NCBI RefSeq assembly: GCF_028885435.1
Contig: NZ_CP118522.1
Span: 186,001-250,000, forward strand
Source of the DNA: Mesomycoplasma ovipneumoniae ATCC 29419
GTDB lineage: Bacteria; Bacillota_I; Bacilli_A; Mycoplasmatales; Metamycoplasmataceae
Direction of reading: 5' to 3'
Length of the DNA: 64,000 bases
Part shown: positions 53,914 to 63,930 of the stretch, piece by piece
Layout: each line of letters starts with the position of its first letter
Position numbering within the stretch: position 1 is the first letter of the stretch
Translations under genes and position numbers: made by a program
Notes under the pieces: model-generated
Told to the model about the DNA's origin: nothing
What the model saw: only the letters and a program-made list of their open reading frames with translations
Databases searched by the model: none

Positions 53914-53987
53914 TTTAAAAATCTCCCTCCCTTAGTCGTTACATTATTTTTATAAAATCTTTTTAAAAAATTTATAGAAAGGTAGAA

Positions 53988-54425
53988 ATGAGACAAACTA
54001 CATTTATAAAACCGCATGAAGTTGAAAAAAAATGGTTTGTTATTGATGCAGAGTCACAAATTTTAGGGCGTTTAGCCGCGTTTGTCGCTAGCCGTTTGCG
54101 CGGAAAACACTCTCCGCTTTTTACTCCTAACGTTGATATGGGAGATAAAATAATTATAATTAACGCTGAAAAAATTTTATTAACAGCAAAAAAAGAAGAC
54201 CAAAAACTATATTATAGACACTCTGGTTATCCTGGTGGTTTAAAAGTTAGAACTGCTAGAGAACTTCGAGCAAAAAAACCAATTGCTTTAATTGAAAAAG
54301 CGGTTTATGGTATGCTACCTCACACAAAACTAGGGGACAAACAAAGAAAAAATCTTTATGTTTATGCCGGAATTGAACACCCACACCAAGGTCAAAACCC
54401 TGAAAAATTAGAGGTGAAATATTAA
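53988..54425 (+). CDS. rplM: 50S ribosomal protein L13
   Basis: 145 residues. Family segments: [53 protein letters not shown], and [31 protein letters not shown] precedes the ATG. Classical L13-S9 operon with rpsI one base downstream. Confidence 0.97.
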   Translation: MRQTTFIKPHEVEKKWFVIDAESQILGRLAAFVASRLRGKHSPLFTPNVDMGDKIIIINAEKILLTAKKEDQKLYYRHSGYPGGLKVRTARELRAKKPIALIEKAVYGMLPHTKLGDKQRKNLYVYAGIEHPHQGQNPEKLEVKY

Positions 54426-54426
54426 A

Positions 54427-54822
54427 ATGAATCAAGAATTAACTTATTATGGAACAGGAAGAAGAAAATCTTCAGTTGCCCGTGTTATTTTAAAACGTGG
54501 AAATGGTCATTTTAAAATTAATAACCGAATAGCAAAAGAGTACCTAAAATCTGATATTTTAATTAAAGACGCTCTACAACCACTTGCTATTACAAATACA
54601 ATTTCTGAATTTGATATTCGCGTTAATGCTCATGGTGGTGGAATTTCTGGGCAAGCCGGTGCGATTAGATTAGGAATTGCAAAAGCTTTATTAGAAATTT
54701 CAGCTGATTATCGTCCAAGTCTTAAAATGTCTGGGATGTTGACACGCGATGCTAGAGCTAAAGAACGTAAAAAATTCGGATTGAGAAAAGCCAGAAGAGC
54801 GCGTCAATTTTCAAAACGGTAA
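54427..54822 (+). CDS. rpsI: 30S ribosomal protein S9
   Basis: 131 residues, starting [20 protein letters not shown] and ending with the basic [18 protein letters not shown] tail that reaches the P-site tRNA. GHGGG-like [22 protein letters not shown] is typical. GAGGTGAAA before the ATG is the ribosome-binding site inside the end of rplM. Confidence 0.97.
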   Translation: MNQELTYYGTGRRKSSVARVILKRGNGHFKINNRIAKEYLKSDILIKDALQPLAITNTISEFDIRVNAHGGGISGQAGAIRLGIAKALLEISADYRPSLKMSGMLTRDARAKERKKFGLRKARRARQFSKR

Positions 54823-54882
54823 TTTTTTCTTCCTTTTTAAAAAAATATGATATAATTATAGCAATGTAATTATATCACCTTC

Positions 54883-54959
54883 GGGAGCGTAGCTCAGACG
54901 GTTAGAGCACACGACTGATAATCGTGAGGTCGATGGTTCGATCCCATTCGTTCCCACCA
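54883..54959 (+). tRNA. tRNA-Ile (anticodon GAT)
   Basis: Acceptor GGGAGCG / CGTTCCC with one G-T pair, D-arm GCTCAGACGGTTAGAGC, anticodon loop CTGATAA, T-loop TTCGATC and encoded CCA. TATAAT at 54851-54856 is its promoter. Confidence 0.96.
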
Positions 54960-54980
54960 TATCTAATTGACTTTAAAAAA

Positions 54981-56155
54981 ACCTTTTTTTCGAAAGGTCC
55001 TAAATCGAAGATAAAAATGCAACGTATGGTATAATAATATTATACTTGCATTTTTTTATTTTTGGAGTATCATGGAAAAAAGAAAATTTAAACATTTTAG
55101 TTTTGAAGATTTAGTAAAAATTGAGTTTTTATTGCAGCAGAACAAAAGTATTAGATTTATTGCTAGGCAACTTAATGTTGCACCCTCAACTGTCTCAAGA
55201 GAAATTAAAAGAAATCTAAATGAATATGGGGTTTATGAAGCTAATTTGGCAATAACAAAAAGGTGGAAAAGATATTATCATAGGTATTATTTTAGATTTG
55301 TTGTGTTAGGAAAATATGAGGAATTTAGCAAAATTTTTGCACTAAAATATGACAAAAAAGTCCACGGAGTTAAAGCGACATATTTTTATATAGCAGAAAA
55401 TTTCCCGAACATTGAAAGACCATCTTTAAAGACTGTTTTTAACTGAATTAAAACTAATAAATGGGTATTAGTTAGGAGTGACAGACTCAGAAAATATTAC
55501 AAAAAAGGCGGAAAAAGAACCAGAAATGCCGTGCAAAGATTAGTTCCAGAAGGTTATGTAAAACCCATATGAGCACGTGATAAATCCATAGATTCTAGGC
55601 AAGATTTTGGACATTGAGAGCTAGATTTAGTAGTTGGCAAAAAGGCTAGCGGACATGATAATATCTTAACTTTAGTAGAAAGAAAAACTAGAAAATTATT
55701 TGCTAAAAAAGTGCGAAACAAAAATCCCAGAACCATCAATAAAGCCATCAAAGATCTTGCAAATGAAAATAATTTACATATCAAAACTATCACTTGTGAC
55801 AATGGGATTGAATTTGAGGAAATTGCGATATTGGCATATTGATTAAAAGTAATAATTTATAAAGCAGAACCATATGCTTCATTTCAAAGAGGTTCCAATG
55901 AGCATGCCAACGGATTAATTAGAAGATTTTATCCAAAAGGTTTTGATTTCAACCTAATCAGTGATGATGATTTACAAAATACTATAAGTAAAATTAACTC
56001 AATGCCTAGGGAAATTTTTAATTGAAAATCCGCTTTAGAGGTCTTTAATGATAACTTAGTTATTTAAGATTTAAAAAAAATCGCCAAACGGCGATTTCAA
56101 AAATATCTATGTGTTGCATTTATGTTTTTAATTTGGGACCTTTTTTTCGAAAGGT
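54981..56155 (+). mobile_element. IS30-family element inserted in a terminator hairpin
   Basis: The element core is 54999-56137, with inverted ends CCTAAAT...ATGCAAC and reversed CCCAAAT...ATGCAAC. The 18-bp sequence ACCTTTTTTTCGAAAGGT lies on both sides (54981-54998 and 56138-56155), a perfect target duplication. Removing the element restores AAAAAAACCTTTTTTTCGAA-AGGTTTTTTT, a rho-independent terminator downstream of tRNA-Ile. Contains one intact transposase gene. Confidence 0.88.
55072..56067 (+). CDS. IS30-family transposase
   Basis: 331-residue DDE transposase. N-terminal helix-turn-helix KHFSFEDLVKIEFLL...SIRFIARQLNVAPSTVSREI typical of IS30; catalytic HWELDLVVGKK (D), TITCDNGIEFEE (D) and RGSNEHANGLIRRF (E). 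UGA Trp codons are read through (FNWIKTN, IWARDK, YWLKV). Complete frame, so possibly active. TATAATATTATA upstream may be the promoter. Confidence 0.93.
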
Positions 56156-56184
56156 TTTTTTAATTTATTTTTAAAAAGTAAATT

Positions 56185-57045
56185 TTAAATTCGGACTCAA
56201 GTTTTTAGATCAATATCATAAATTTTTGAGGGGCGACCTGAACCACGGCCAAAATCGTAAAATTTTGTGATCTGTCAAAATAATTGGCGTGCTTCTTGAA
56301 AATTAAGAGGTTTTTGGCCAGAAATATTGGCACTAGTAACAAAAGCAGGTCCGTTTTTTATAAATAATTCTTGAGACTTTTTGAGCCCAGGAATTCTAAA
56401 TGATTTTTTTTCAATTATAAAAGTAACTGAGCCAGGCCAGTATTTTTTGCTTTTTTGTTTAAGAATTTTGTAACTGCTTGAACTAATTAATGGCTGTATT
56501 TGTGATATTTTCCCCACTAAAGTTACGATTTTTTTGCTAACATCACGGTTTTTTATTTTATAAATTGCCTCAAGATCCAAATCATGATAAAATGAACCAA
56601 TTCCAACAACAGTATCTGTAGAACAAATAAATAGTTTAGAATTTTTATGGATTTGCTCCTTAAAAACGGCATAGTTTTGCGCAAATAAATCGCTAAATTC
56701 ATGGTCATCTTCAATAAAAATGACAAGACTGTTCATCTTATATTTTCAAAACAAAATGTGGAAATTATTCAACAATTTTAGAACAAATATTTTATTTTTA
56801 GACAAATTAAGTCCGTTAAATAAATGTTTTTCTGAAATTAAATTTTGACTTGCAAGTCAAAATAAAAAATTATTAAAATATGGAATTTTTAAATTAAAGC
56901 AAAAATTGAATCTAATGGTTTTAGACTCCAAATCTGAAAAAAATGTTGTAAAAATAGATGTTTTTACTTTTGTTAGTATTTGTTTTTGATTATCATAAAA
57001 ACATAGCAATGAGTGCGATTTATTATAAAATAATTCCAATTTCAT
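56185..57045 (-). CDS. TsaC/YrdC-type protein with an unrecognised N-terminal ~103 residues
   Basis: The C-terminal 183 residues (from Met at 56736) form the YrdC/Sua5 domain that makes threonylcarbamoyl-AMP for t6A37 of tRNA: LFICSTDTVVGIGSF, AIYKIKNRD, KYWPGSVTFII and FVTSANISGQKPLNF. The frame is open for a further 103 codons upstream to an ATG at 57045, just 15 bp after the uvrB stop, through two UGA Trp codons (FLFWLAS, ILFWKYK). Neither start has a clear Shine-Dalgarno. It may be one 286-residue fusion, or a short TsaC starting at 56736 after an unrelated in-frame ORF. Confidence 0.75.
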
Positions 57046-57060
57046 TTTAACACTTTATTT

Positions 57061-59055
57061 TTAGAATTGATCTGCTTTTTGTTTAATTTCGGCAATTAAG
57101 TCCCGAATTTGAATAGCTTCTTCAAAACGGTTAGCATTAGAGGCGTTTCTCATTTCTTTTTCTAAAATTTGTATCTGTTTTTCTATCTCTTTTTTATTCA
57201 TTTTTTTCTCGTGGAGAACTTTGCTTAATTTTAGAGCATTTGGATTTATGCTTTCAGGAATTGGTTTTTTTATCGTTTTTGGAATTATTTTGTTTTCCTC
57301 ATTGTGTTGGATTTGAATTTTTCGTTTAGCCAGATTGTCATCAATAACTTCTTGAATTATTTTTGTAATTCCGTCAGTAAAAAGGACTACTTTTCCTGAT
57401 TGATTTCGAGCAGCGCGACCAATTATTTGAATTAATGATGTTTTTGACCTTAAAAAAGAAGCAAGACCTGCATCTAATACAAGAATCAATGAAACTTCCG
57501 GAATATCAACACCTTCACGAAGCAGATTTATACCAACAATTGCATCAAAAATTCCTTTACGTAATTTAATAATAATTTCATCACGTTCAAAAGTTGTCAT
57601 TTCTGAGTGCAAATAATAGACATTGTGCATTTTTTTTTCTTGCAAATATTTGCTAATTTCTTCAGCGTTTCGTTTTGTTGTTGTTAAAATTAAAGTACGT
57701 TCCTTTTTTTCTTTTTGCAAATCTAAATACTTAGAAATTTTTGCCATTTGATTATCAGTATTTTCAATTATAATTTCAGGATCAAGCAATCCAGTTGGCC
57801 TTATAATTTGACTAACAACTTCGCCGTCAGTTTTTTCAAGTTCATATTGAGCTGGTGTGGCTGAAACAAAAATTTTAGGCTGCCTAAATTGTTCAAATTC
57901 ATATAATTTTAAAGGACGATTATCAAGCGCGGAAGGAAGACGGTAACCATAGTCAACAAGAGTTTGCTTGCGACTTCGGTCACCTTTGTACATTCCATCA
58001 ATTTGCTTGACCATCTCGTGAGACTCGTCAATAAAAATTAGGGCATCTTGGGGCAAATAGTCAAGCAAGGAAAATGGCTGTTCATCTTGCTGGCGGCCGT
58101 CAATATGACGGGCATAATTTTCAATTCCAGAGCAAATTCCAAATTCACTTAAAGAGTCAATATCATTATTAACACGGTCTTTTAGCCTTTGTTTTTCGAC
58201 AAGTTTATTATTTTGCTCAAAAAAAAGTAAGCGCTCTTCAAGCTCAATTTTAATAGATTCAATTGCTTTGTCAATTATAGATTTTTTAACACTATATGCA
58301 GTGGCAGGATAAATTGTATAGACCGAATAGGTTTTTATTAGTTTTTTTGAAACTGGCTGAATTGTGCTGATTTTTTCGATAGTATTGCCAAAAAATTCAA
58401 CCCTGATATTAAAAGTCTCATCTCATGCTGGAAAAATTTCAATTACATCACCTTTTGTTGAAAAAAGTCCCGGTTTTTGCTCAACTGGGTTATTAAGATA
58501 CTTAATTCGTGTTAATTTTAAGGCTAATTCTTTTGGTTTTATTTCCTGACCAACATTTAAAAGCAAAAAATTATCGTGATATTCATTCGGGTTTAGAGTT
58601 CCATAAATTGCCGAAACTGAAGCAACAACAATAGTATCATTTCGTTCAATCAAGGAATTGAGGGCTGACATTCTCATTGCTTCAAGATCAGCATTTGTTT
58701 TACTTGTTTTTTCAATATAAACATCTTTTGAAGGAAGGTATGATTCAGGGCGATAAAAATCAAAGTATGATACATAAAATTCAACCCTGTTTTCAGGAAA
58801 AAATTCCTTAAATTCTGTATATAATTGAGCCGCGAGCGTTTTATTGTGCGACAAAACTAACACTGGTTTGTTAAAGTGGGCAATTACATTTGCCATTGTA
58901 AAAGTTTTTCCAGAACCAGTTACACCCATCAAAATTTGCGATTCTTTACCAGTTTCAATGTTTTGAATTATGCTTTTTATTGCTTTGGGTTGGTCACCAC
59001 TAGGTTTATAATTTGACTTAAGGTTGAATTTATTAAATTTTTTTTCACTTATCAT
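57061..59055 (-). CDS. uvrB: Excinuclease ABC subunit B
   Basis: 664-residue helicase-like damage-verification subunit of nucleotide excision repair. Walker [18 protein letters not shown], beta-hairpin region [22 protein letters not shown], Walker [12 protein letters not shown], helicase motifs [20 protein letters not shown] and QIIGRAARN, and the C-terminal UvrC-binding UVR motif ([20 protein letters not shown]). Essential family segments are complete. One UGA (Trp) at IFPAWDETF. Confidence 0.95.
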
Positions 59056-59219
59056 TTGAAATCAGACCGTTTTTTTGGAGAATAAGAGAAATTTTAGCAC
59101 AAATTTCCTTTATTCGATTATATTTATTTTTGTGGTGCTTTGTCTGATTGATTTTTTTTGGCTTTTAGACAAAAAAGGAAAAAAATTAAATTTTAAATAC
59201 TATTAAAAGCAATAATTTT

Positions 59220-59258
59220 AGCAGTTTGTGGTATAATTTTTTTATTTAGGAATGAGGA
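59220..59258 (+). promoter_or_regulatory. Promoter and start region of the lipoprotein gene
   Basis: TGGTATAAT (-10 at 59232-59237, extended by TG) lies ~24 bp before the coding region. Two possible ATGs (59252 and 59261) are in frame; TTAGGAATGAGGAAA offers AGGA 10 bp before the second, so 59261 is preferred. Confidence 0.5.
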
Positions 59259-59260
59259 AA

Positions 59261-60418
59261 ATGAAAAAAATAAAAAATTTTAAAAGAAAAATAAAATTTT
59301 TGACACTTCAGACAGGTTTATTTGCAACCGTGCCTGTTATTTTTGTTGCATGCACAGATAGCGAAATTCCTGAAATTTCAATTCAGAATATACAGTCAAA
59401 ATCTGTCGAACTTTTGCTAAATAATATTGCACTAACTCCACAAGACAATATAGCTAAAATATTCAAAGTTGAATTGAGAAAAGAAAACACCGAAAACTAT
59501 GAGCAGGTTAAATTTTCAGCTTTTCGCGCACTTCATGACAATAAGCCCAAAATTTTGCTAAAAATTAACAATTTAGACGCAAAAACTAAATATGTTGTTA
59601 GAATTACTCGCATTAACGGTCAAGAAGAGGAGCAATTATTTGTTCGCGGAAATGTTTTTCAAACTAATCCAAATCCAACAATAATTCCTGGTTCATTCCA
59701 AAAACTAGATGCAACTGACCCTTCAAGCCAATATGATTTTAAGGTTTCAATTTCTGATACAACTTTGAACTCACAGCCAATCGATGTTCAATATAGAAAA
59801 GCCAACGCACTTCGATCTAATCCTGAAACACAAACTTTTACACATAACTTAAGATCTGATCAGTCTTTACATGTAAGCCTAAAAAATCTTGAGCGAGACA
59901 CAACTTACATAATTTCCGGTCTTTATGATCAAAAAGGTAACATGCTAAGTTTTGATGAGAATTTATTCCCATTAACTTTTAGAACCGATGGCGATATCGT
60001 TGGTGTCGAGGTTTCTAATAGTAAATTCCCGGGGCAAATTCATAGTGATCTTCAGAATATTGATGTTGATTTTAAGGTTAAATTTAGCCGCGGAATAGTT
60101 AATGCTAACACTGTAAATAATTATAATCTTGTTTTTAAGCGTGAAAATACTGGGGTTCAAACCGGATTTGATCAAATTAACAATAAAGATATTGAATATT
60201 TAGCAAATTATGTCAGACCTGTCGAAAATGAAGATAATACTTTTATTTTTAGAGTAAAATTGCCTTGAAGATCACAAAATAATTTTTACAAAATTGTTGG
60301 CGGTTATAACAAACTTTTTACTGACAGTCATATTTTTGATCAAAATCTTGTTGATTCACCAAATATTTTGAAAATTAACCCGGCAATTTTAGACCAAAAA
60401 TTTCAAATAGATACTTAA
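59261..60418 (+). CDS. Hypothetical lipoprotein with repeated beta-sandwich-like segments
   Basis: 385-residue surface lipoprotein. Lipobox IFVACT (Cys ~31) after a basic/hydrophobic signal. Two internal segments resemble each other in layout: an alternating polar/hydrophobic stretch ending LKINNLDAKTKYVVRITRING and LKNLERDTTYIISGLYDQKG, like fibronectin III-type LxNLxxxTxYxv motifs, so it may be a string of small beta-sandwich domains. UGA is Trp at KLPWRSQNN. Followed 22 bp later by the DUF2779 gene, with which it may share a transcript. Function unknown. Confidence 0.75.
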
Positions 60419-60440
60419 TTATCAAGGGTTTTGTATTTAA

Positions 60441-62321
60441 ATGGAAAGAATTAATTTTTCTCGTTACTTTAAATTGCATACTCAACAAAAATATTTTATT
60501 TGAAACAATCCAGATGCACAAAATTCGGATGAAATTGAGATAGATGATAATGATGATTTTGGTCAAGAACTTTGAGATTTTGACTCTTTTCATGAAAATG
60601 AAATAAAATTTCCCGAATTACATGAAAATATTTTTAAAAGTTTTAACAAAACATTTTACTTTTCTATAAAAGAAAAGTTTGCTGACAAAAAAGTTTGCCT
60701 TGTTTCTAAAATTTCAATTGATGAAAAAATTGAACAAACCATTGATTTTTACAAAAATCAAAAATGTGATATAATTTTTAATCCTGCCTTTGAATATAAA
60801 AATGCATCGGCTAATCCGTCAGTTTTTTTTGTTTTTAACAAAAAATTAAGTATTTTAAAACTTTCTACCTCAACTAAAGTCAAAGATTATTTAAGAGCAA
60901 ATTGAGATTTTTGAATATCAAATTATATGCTTCGAGAAATTACCGGTGATTTGAACCCGATTGATGAAGTATCTTATTTTTTAATTAACACTGTTGAACA
61001 TCCAATAAAAAATAAAATTGAATTTCATGAAACATTCTGAATTTCAAGGTATAAATCAGCAAAAACTGTATCCAAAGCTGATTTTGAAAGTGGAAATATT
61101 TTCCTTGCAAAAAAAATTGCAAAGCAAAATGGCCTTAGTTTAGATGAGTTTTGGGATAATACATTTTTGGAAAACAATAAAATAATAAACAACTTATTCA
61201 GAAATCAAATTGAAAAAATTTCTAAGGTTAAAGATAAAAAAGTTGTTCACATGATCCCTGTCAATATTGCTATTGATGAGATAATTGATGCTAAAAATGT
61301 AACAAAATTTACTAAACCTAGCGAAATTGATAACAGCGCCTTTGAAAAAAGTGCTAACTTTGCTTTCCTTGTTGAACAGTTTTATCCTCAACTGACTGGT
61401 ATTAGTGGAACACTTTTAAATTCTAGAAAAATTTTATCACTTGTTAATGATGAATCTAGGCTCATTTCTTTTGAAACAAATTCATATTGATATAATTTTT
61501 TCAAAAGAAGTAATTCAATAATTATTAATGAAATTGAAAATTTAGAAAGCTTCATTAATAAAATGAACGGCAAAAAAATTGTTTGATATGATTTTGAAGC
61601 ACTTTCCTTGCCTTTTCCAGCTATAGATTATGCCCAACCTTTTCAACAAATTGTTACTCAAGTTTCAATTGTTGTTACTGATAATGGAAAAATTTTGCCT
61701 CAGGATTTTAACAAAACTAATGTTGTTTTTGACCCTAAAACTTATAGTTGAGATAATTTTTGCAAAATAATTGATGAAATTTATCTCGAAAGTGCTGATT
61801 TTTACGTTGTTTTTAACAAATCATACGAACTTACAAGACTTAAAGAAATGGTTAACATAATTTTTATGCATTACCAAGAAAATAATTCATATCATGAGGC
61901 GATTGAAAAAATTCAAACATATCGAAAAAAAGTTGATGAAATAATTGCCAAAACTATTGATTTAAAAGATCCATTTTCAAAATATTGAATTGTAATTTCT
62001 GATCTTAAAGGTTTTTATTCAATTAAAAAAATTGAAAATTTTATTAATAAATATAATTACAATTTGGATCACTTAATAACACCTTATAAAAAATTAGCCG
62101 TAAAAAATGGTCTTGAGGCAATGATTAAAGCCGTTGATCGTTATTTCAATTACATTGGAGACATTGAGTGAATAGAAGTTAGAAAAAATTTACAAATCTA
62201 TTGCCAAAATGATGTTATAGCAATGATAATGGTTTGAGATTTCTTGAAATTTGTTTATGAAAACAGGGATAAATTAACACATATTGAAACAAAAACACCT
62301 AAAAAGGTTGTGCTTTTTTAG
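60441..62321 (+). CDS. DUF2779 (UU173-type) protein with exonuclease-like domain
   Basis: 626-residue cytosolic protein, no signal peptide. The N-terminal half resembles a PD-(D/E)xK-like region in layout (YFKLHTQQKYFIWNN, then CDIIFNPAFEYKN). The C-terminal half begins IVWYDFEALSLPFPAIDY, with FYVVFNKSYELTRLKEM and a final LQIYCQNDVIAMIMVW, an RNase H-like DEDD arrangement (DFE, Asn/Glu, YCxxD). This is the DUF2779 family of mollicutes and others; a nuclease role is inferred from the fold. About ten UGA Trp codons. Its TAG lies in a terminator that a MITE insertion has duplicated. Confidence 0.8.
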
Positions 62322-62325
62322 GTGT
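62260..62325 (+). repeat. Left copy of a 65-66-bp target duplication (contains stop and terminator)
   Basis: The sequence from AAAACAGGGATAAATTAACAC to TTTAGGTGT recurs at 62902-62966 with four differences. It includes the last codons of the DUF2779 gene and the hairpin ACACCTAAAAA / TTTTTTAGGTGT. Confidence 0.85.
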
Positions 62326-62901
62326 CCCCAGTTTCCCAGAAAAATAACTATCAAAGCAAAAACACAGAATTTTAAACCTAAGCCTCATGAAAGAAAAATC
62401 TAGTTATTTATCAAATAAAGCAAACTAAAAAAACTAAAATTCTAACTTAAAAAGCAAAATCATTAAAAAAACAACTACTATTTAAACTCAATGCAAATAG
62501 AAAACTCGTTTTTACTTACATTGAGCCTAAAAAAACATATGAAGTTTTGAAAGAACAATAATCAAAAGCCATAAATTTATAGATTTCTAAACGGTTAAAT
62601 TTAAGGCATCCCATCATATTTAAAAATATAATGGATAATTCGCACTATCAGAGCACATTAGACAAAAAACATCAATAATTCCTCCTTAATTCAATATTAA
62701 AATTTATCAATTCATTCTTAGTGTGACTCATTATAACATAATTTTATTTTAAACCAAGCATTTTTTTTTTTTTTTACGAAGGTTAATTTTAAAATAATAA
62801 AAATTAAAATTTTAACGCCAAAAAACCCGGATTTACGGGTATTTTTGCATATTTGTATTCAATAAAAAGTGAATTTTTACCATTAAACTAGGAAACTCTG
62901 G
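62326..62901 (+). mobile_element. MITE-like element with a 65-bp target duplication
   Basis: 576 bp from CCCCAGTTTCCCAG to CTAGGAAACTCTGG. It has the variant 5' segment shared with the 24.9-kb copy (ATAACTATCAAAGC, GAAAGAAAAATCTA), the hairpin CTCAATGCAAATA / TACTTACATTGAG, TTATAACA and 15 T. It sits between two convergent genes and is flanked by a long duplication so that both genes keep their own stop codon and a terminator. Confidence 0.87.
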
Positions 62902-62966
62902 AAAATAGGGATAAATTAGCACATATTGAAACAAAAACACCTAAAAAGGTTGCGCTTTTTAGGTGT
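62902..62966 (+). repeat. Right copy of the 65-bp target duplication (contains ruvB stop)
   Basis: Right-hand repeat, beginning AAAATAGGGATAAATTAGCAC. On the minus strand it carries the last codons and TAA stop of ruvB within the same hairpin. Confidence 0.85.
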
Positions 62967-63930
62967 TTTTTTCATCTTTAGTAGTTAAATCAGTTAAATA
63001 TTGCTTACCTTTTGAAGTTATTCGGCGACCTCTAGGGGTTTTTTCAATTAATTCTTTTTCAATCAGTGGCGGTTCGATTATATTAATAATTGTTTGACGA
63101 TGTTCCTTTAAAACATTAGCAAGAACGTCGAGTGCGACAGATTTTCCTTTAAAAATTTTGAATAAGGTATTTAAATATTCGATGTTTATTTGAGAAAGAC
63201 CTTGGTTATAAATACCAATGCTGTCAAAAGTTTTGTTGACAATTTCACGGTCAATTTTCTTTTTATTTAAAACAAGCGCAAAATCACGAATTCTTTTTAA
63301 TAAATTATTAGCGATCCGTGGAGTGTTATTTGAAAAACTGGCAATGTATTTAATAATTTCCTTGTTGACTTCCAGTTTCAAAATCGCTGCCGAATTTGAA
63401 ATAATTTGAACCATTTCCTCAGTTGTATAGTTGACAATTTTAGCAATATAGCCAAATCGATTTTGCAAAGGTGTTGAAATTTGCGCTAGTTTTGTTGAGG
63501 CAGCAATTAGTGTAAAATGTGGCAATTTCATTCGCATAATTTTTTGCTCGCCGTCAACCCCAATTTGTAAATCAATAACAAACTCCTCCATCGCTGAATA
63601 TAAAAGCTCTTCAATATTTTTATTAATTCCGTGAATTTCGTCAATAAAAAGAATTGTGTCCTGAGAAATATTTGCTAAAACAGCAAGAACATCGGCCTTT
63701 TTTTCGAGCAGTGGTCCTTGTACATACTTAATTTTGGATTCAAGAACGTTTGCTACTATATTTGCTAAGGTGGTTTTGCCCGTTCCAGGAGGTCCGTAAA
63801 ATAAAATATGGTCTAAAGCCTGTTTGCGTTTTTGCGAAGATGAAATTAAAATTTTCAGTGTTTCAACCAATTTTTGTTGGCCAATAAAATTATCAAAATT
63901 TGTTGGCCTAACTTCTAAATTCTCTGGCAT
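62959..63930 (-). CDS. ruvB: Holliday junction branch migration ATPase RuvB
   Basis: 323-residue AAA+ motor. [20 protein letters not shown], Walker [19 protein letters not shown], Walker [20 protein letters not shown], sensor [21 protein letters not shown] with the Arg finger, and the C-terminal winged helix with [15 protein letters not shown]. Works with RuvA; mollicutes lack a RuvC-type resolvase. Overlaps the ruvA end by 23 bp. No UGA codon. Confidence 0.95.
   Translation of the reverse strand: MPENLEVRPTNFDNFIGQQKLVETLKILISSSQKRKQALDHILFYGPPGTGKTTLANIVANVLESKIKYVQGPLLEKKADVLAVLANISQDTILFIDEIHGINKNIEELLYSAMEEFVIDLQIGVDGEQKIMRMKLPHFTLIAASTKLAQISTPLQNRFGYIAKIVNYTTEEMVQIISNSAAILKLEVNKEIIKYIASFSNNTPRIANNLLKRIRDFALVLNKKKIDREIVNKTFDSIGIYNQGLSQINIEYLNTLFKIFKGKSVALDVLANVLKEHRQTIINIIEPPLIEKELIEKTPRGRRITSKGKQYLTDLTTKDEKNT

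Noticed and set aside
53871-53987. Structured ribosomal-protein leader upstream of rplM
   Set aside because: The 117-bp leader has a promoter and a CTCCCTCCC stretch but I could not form a convincing autoregulatory structure.
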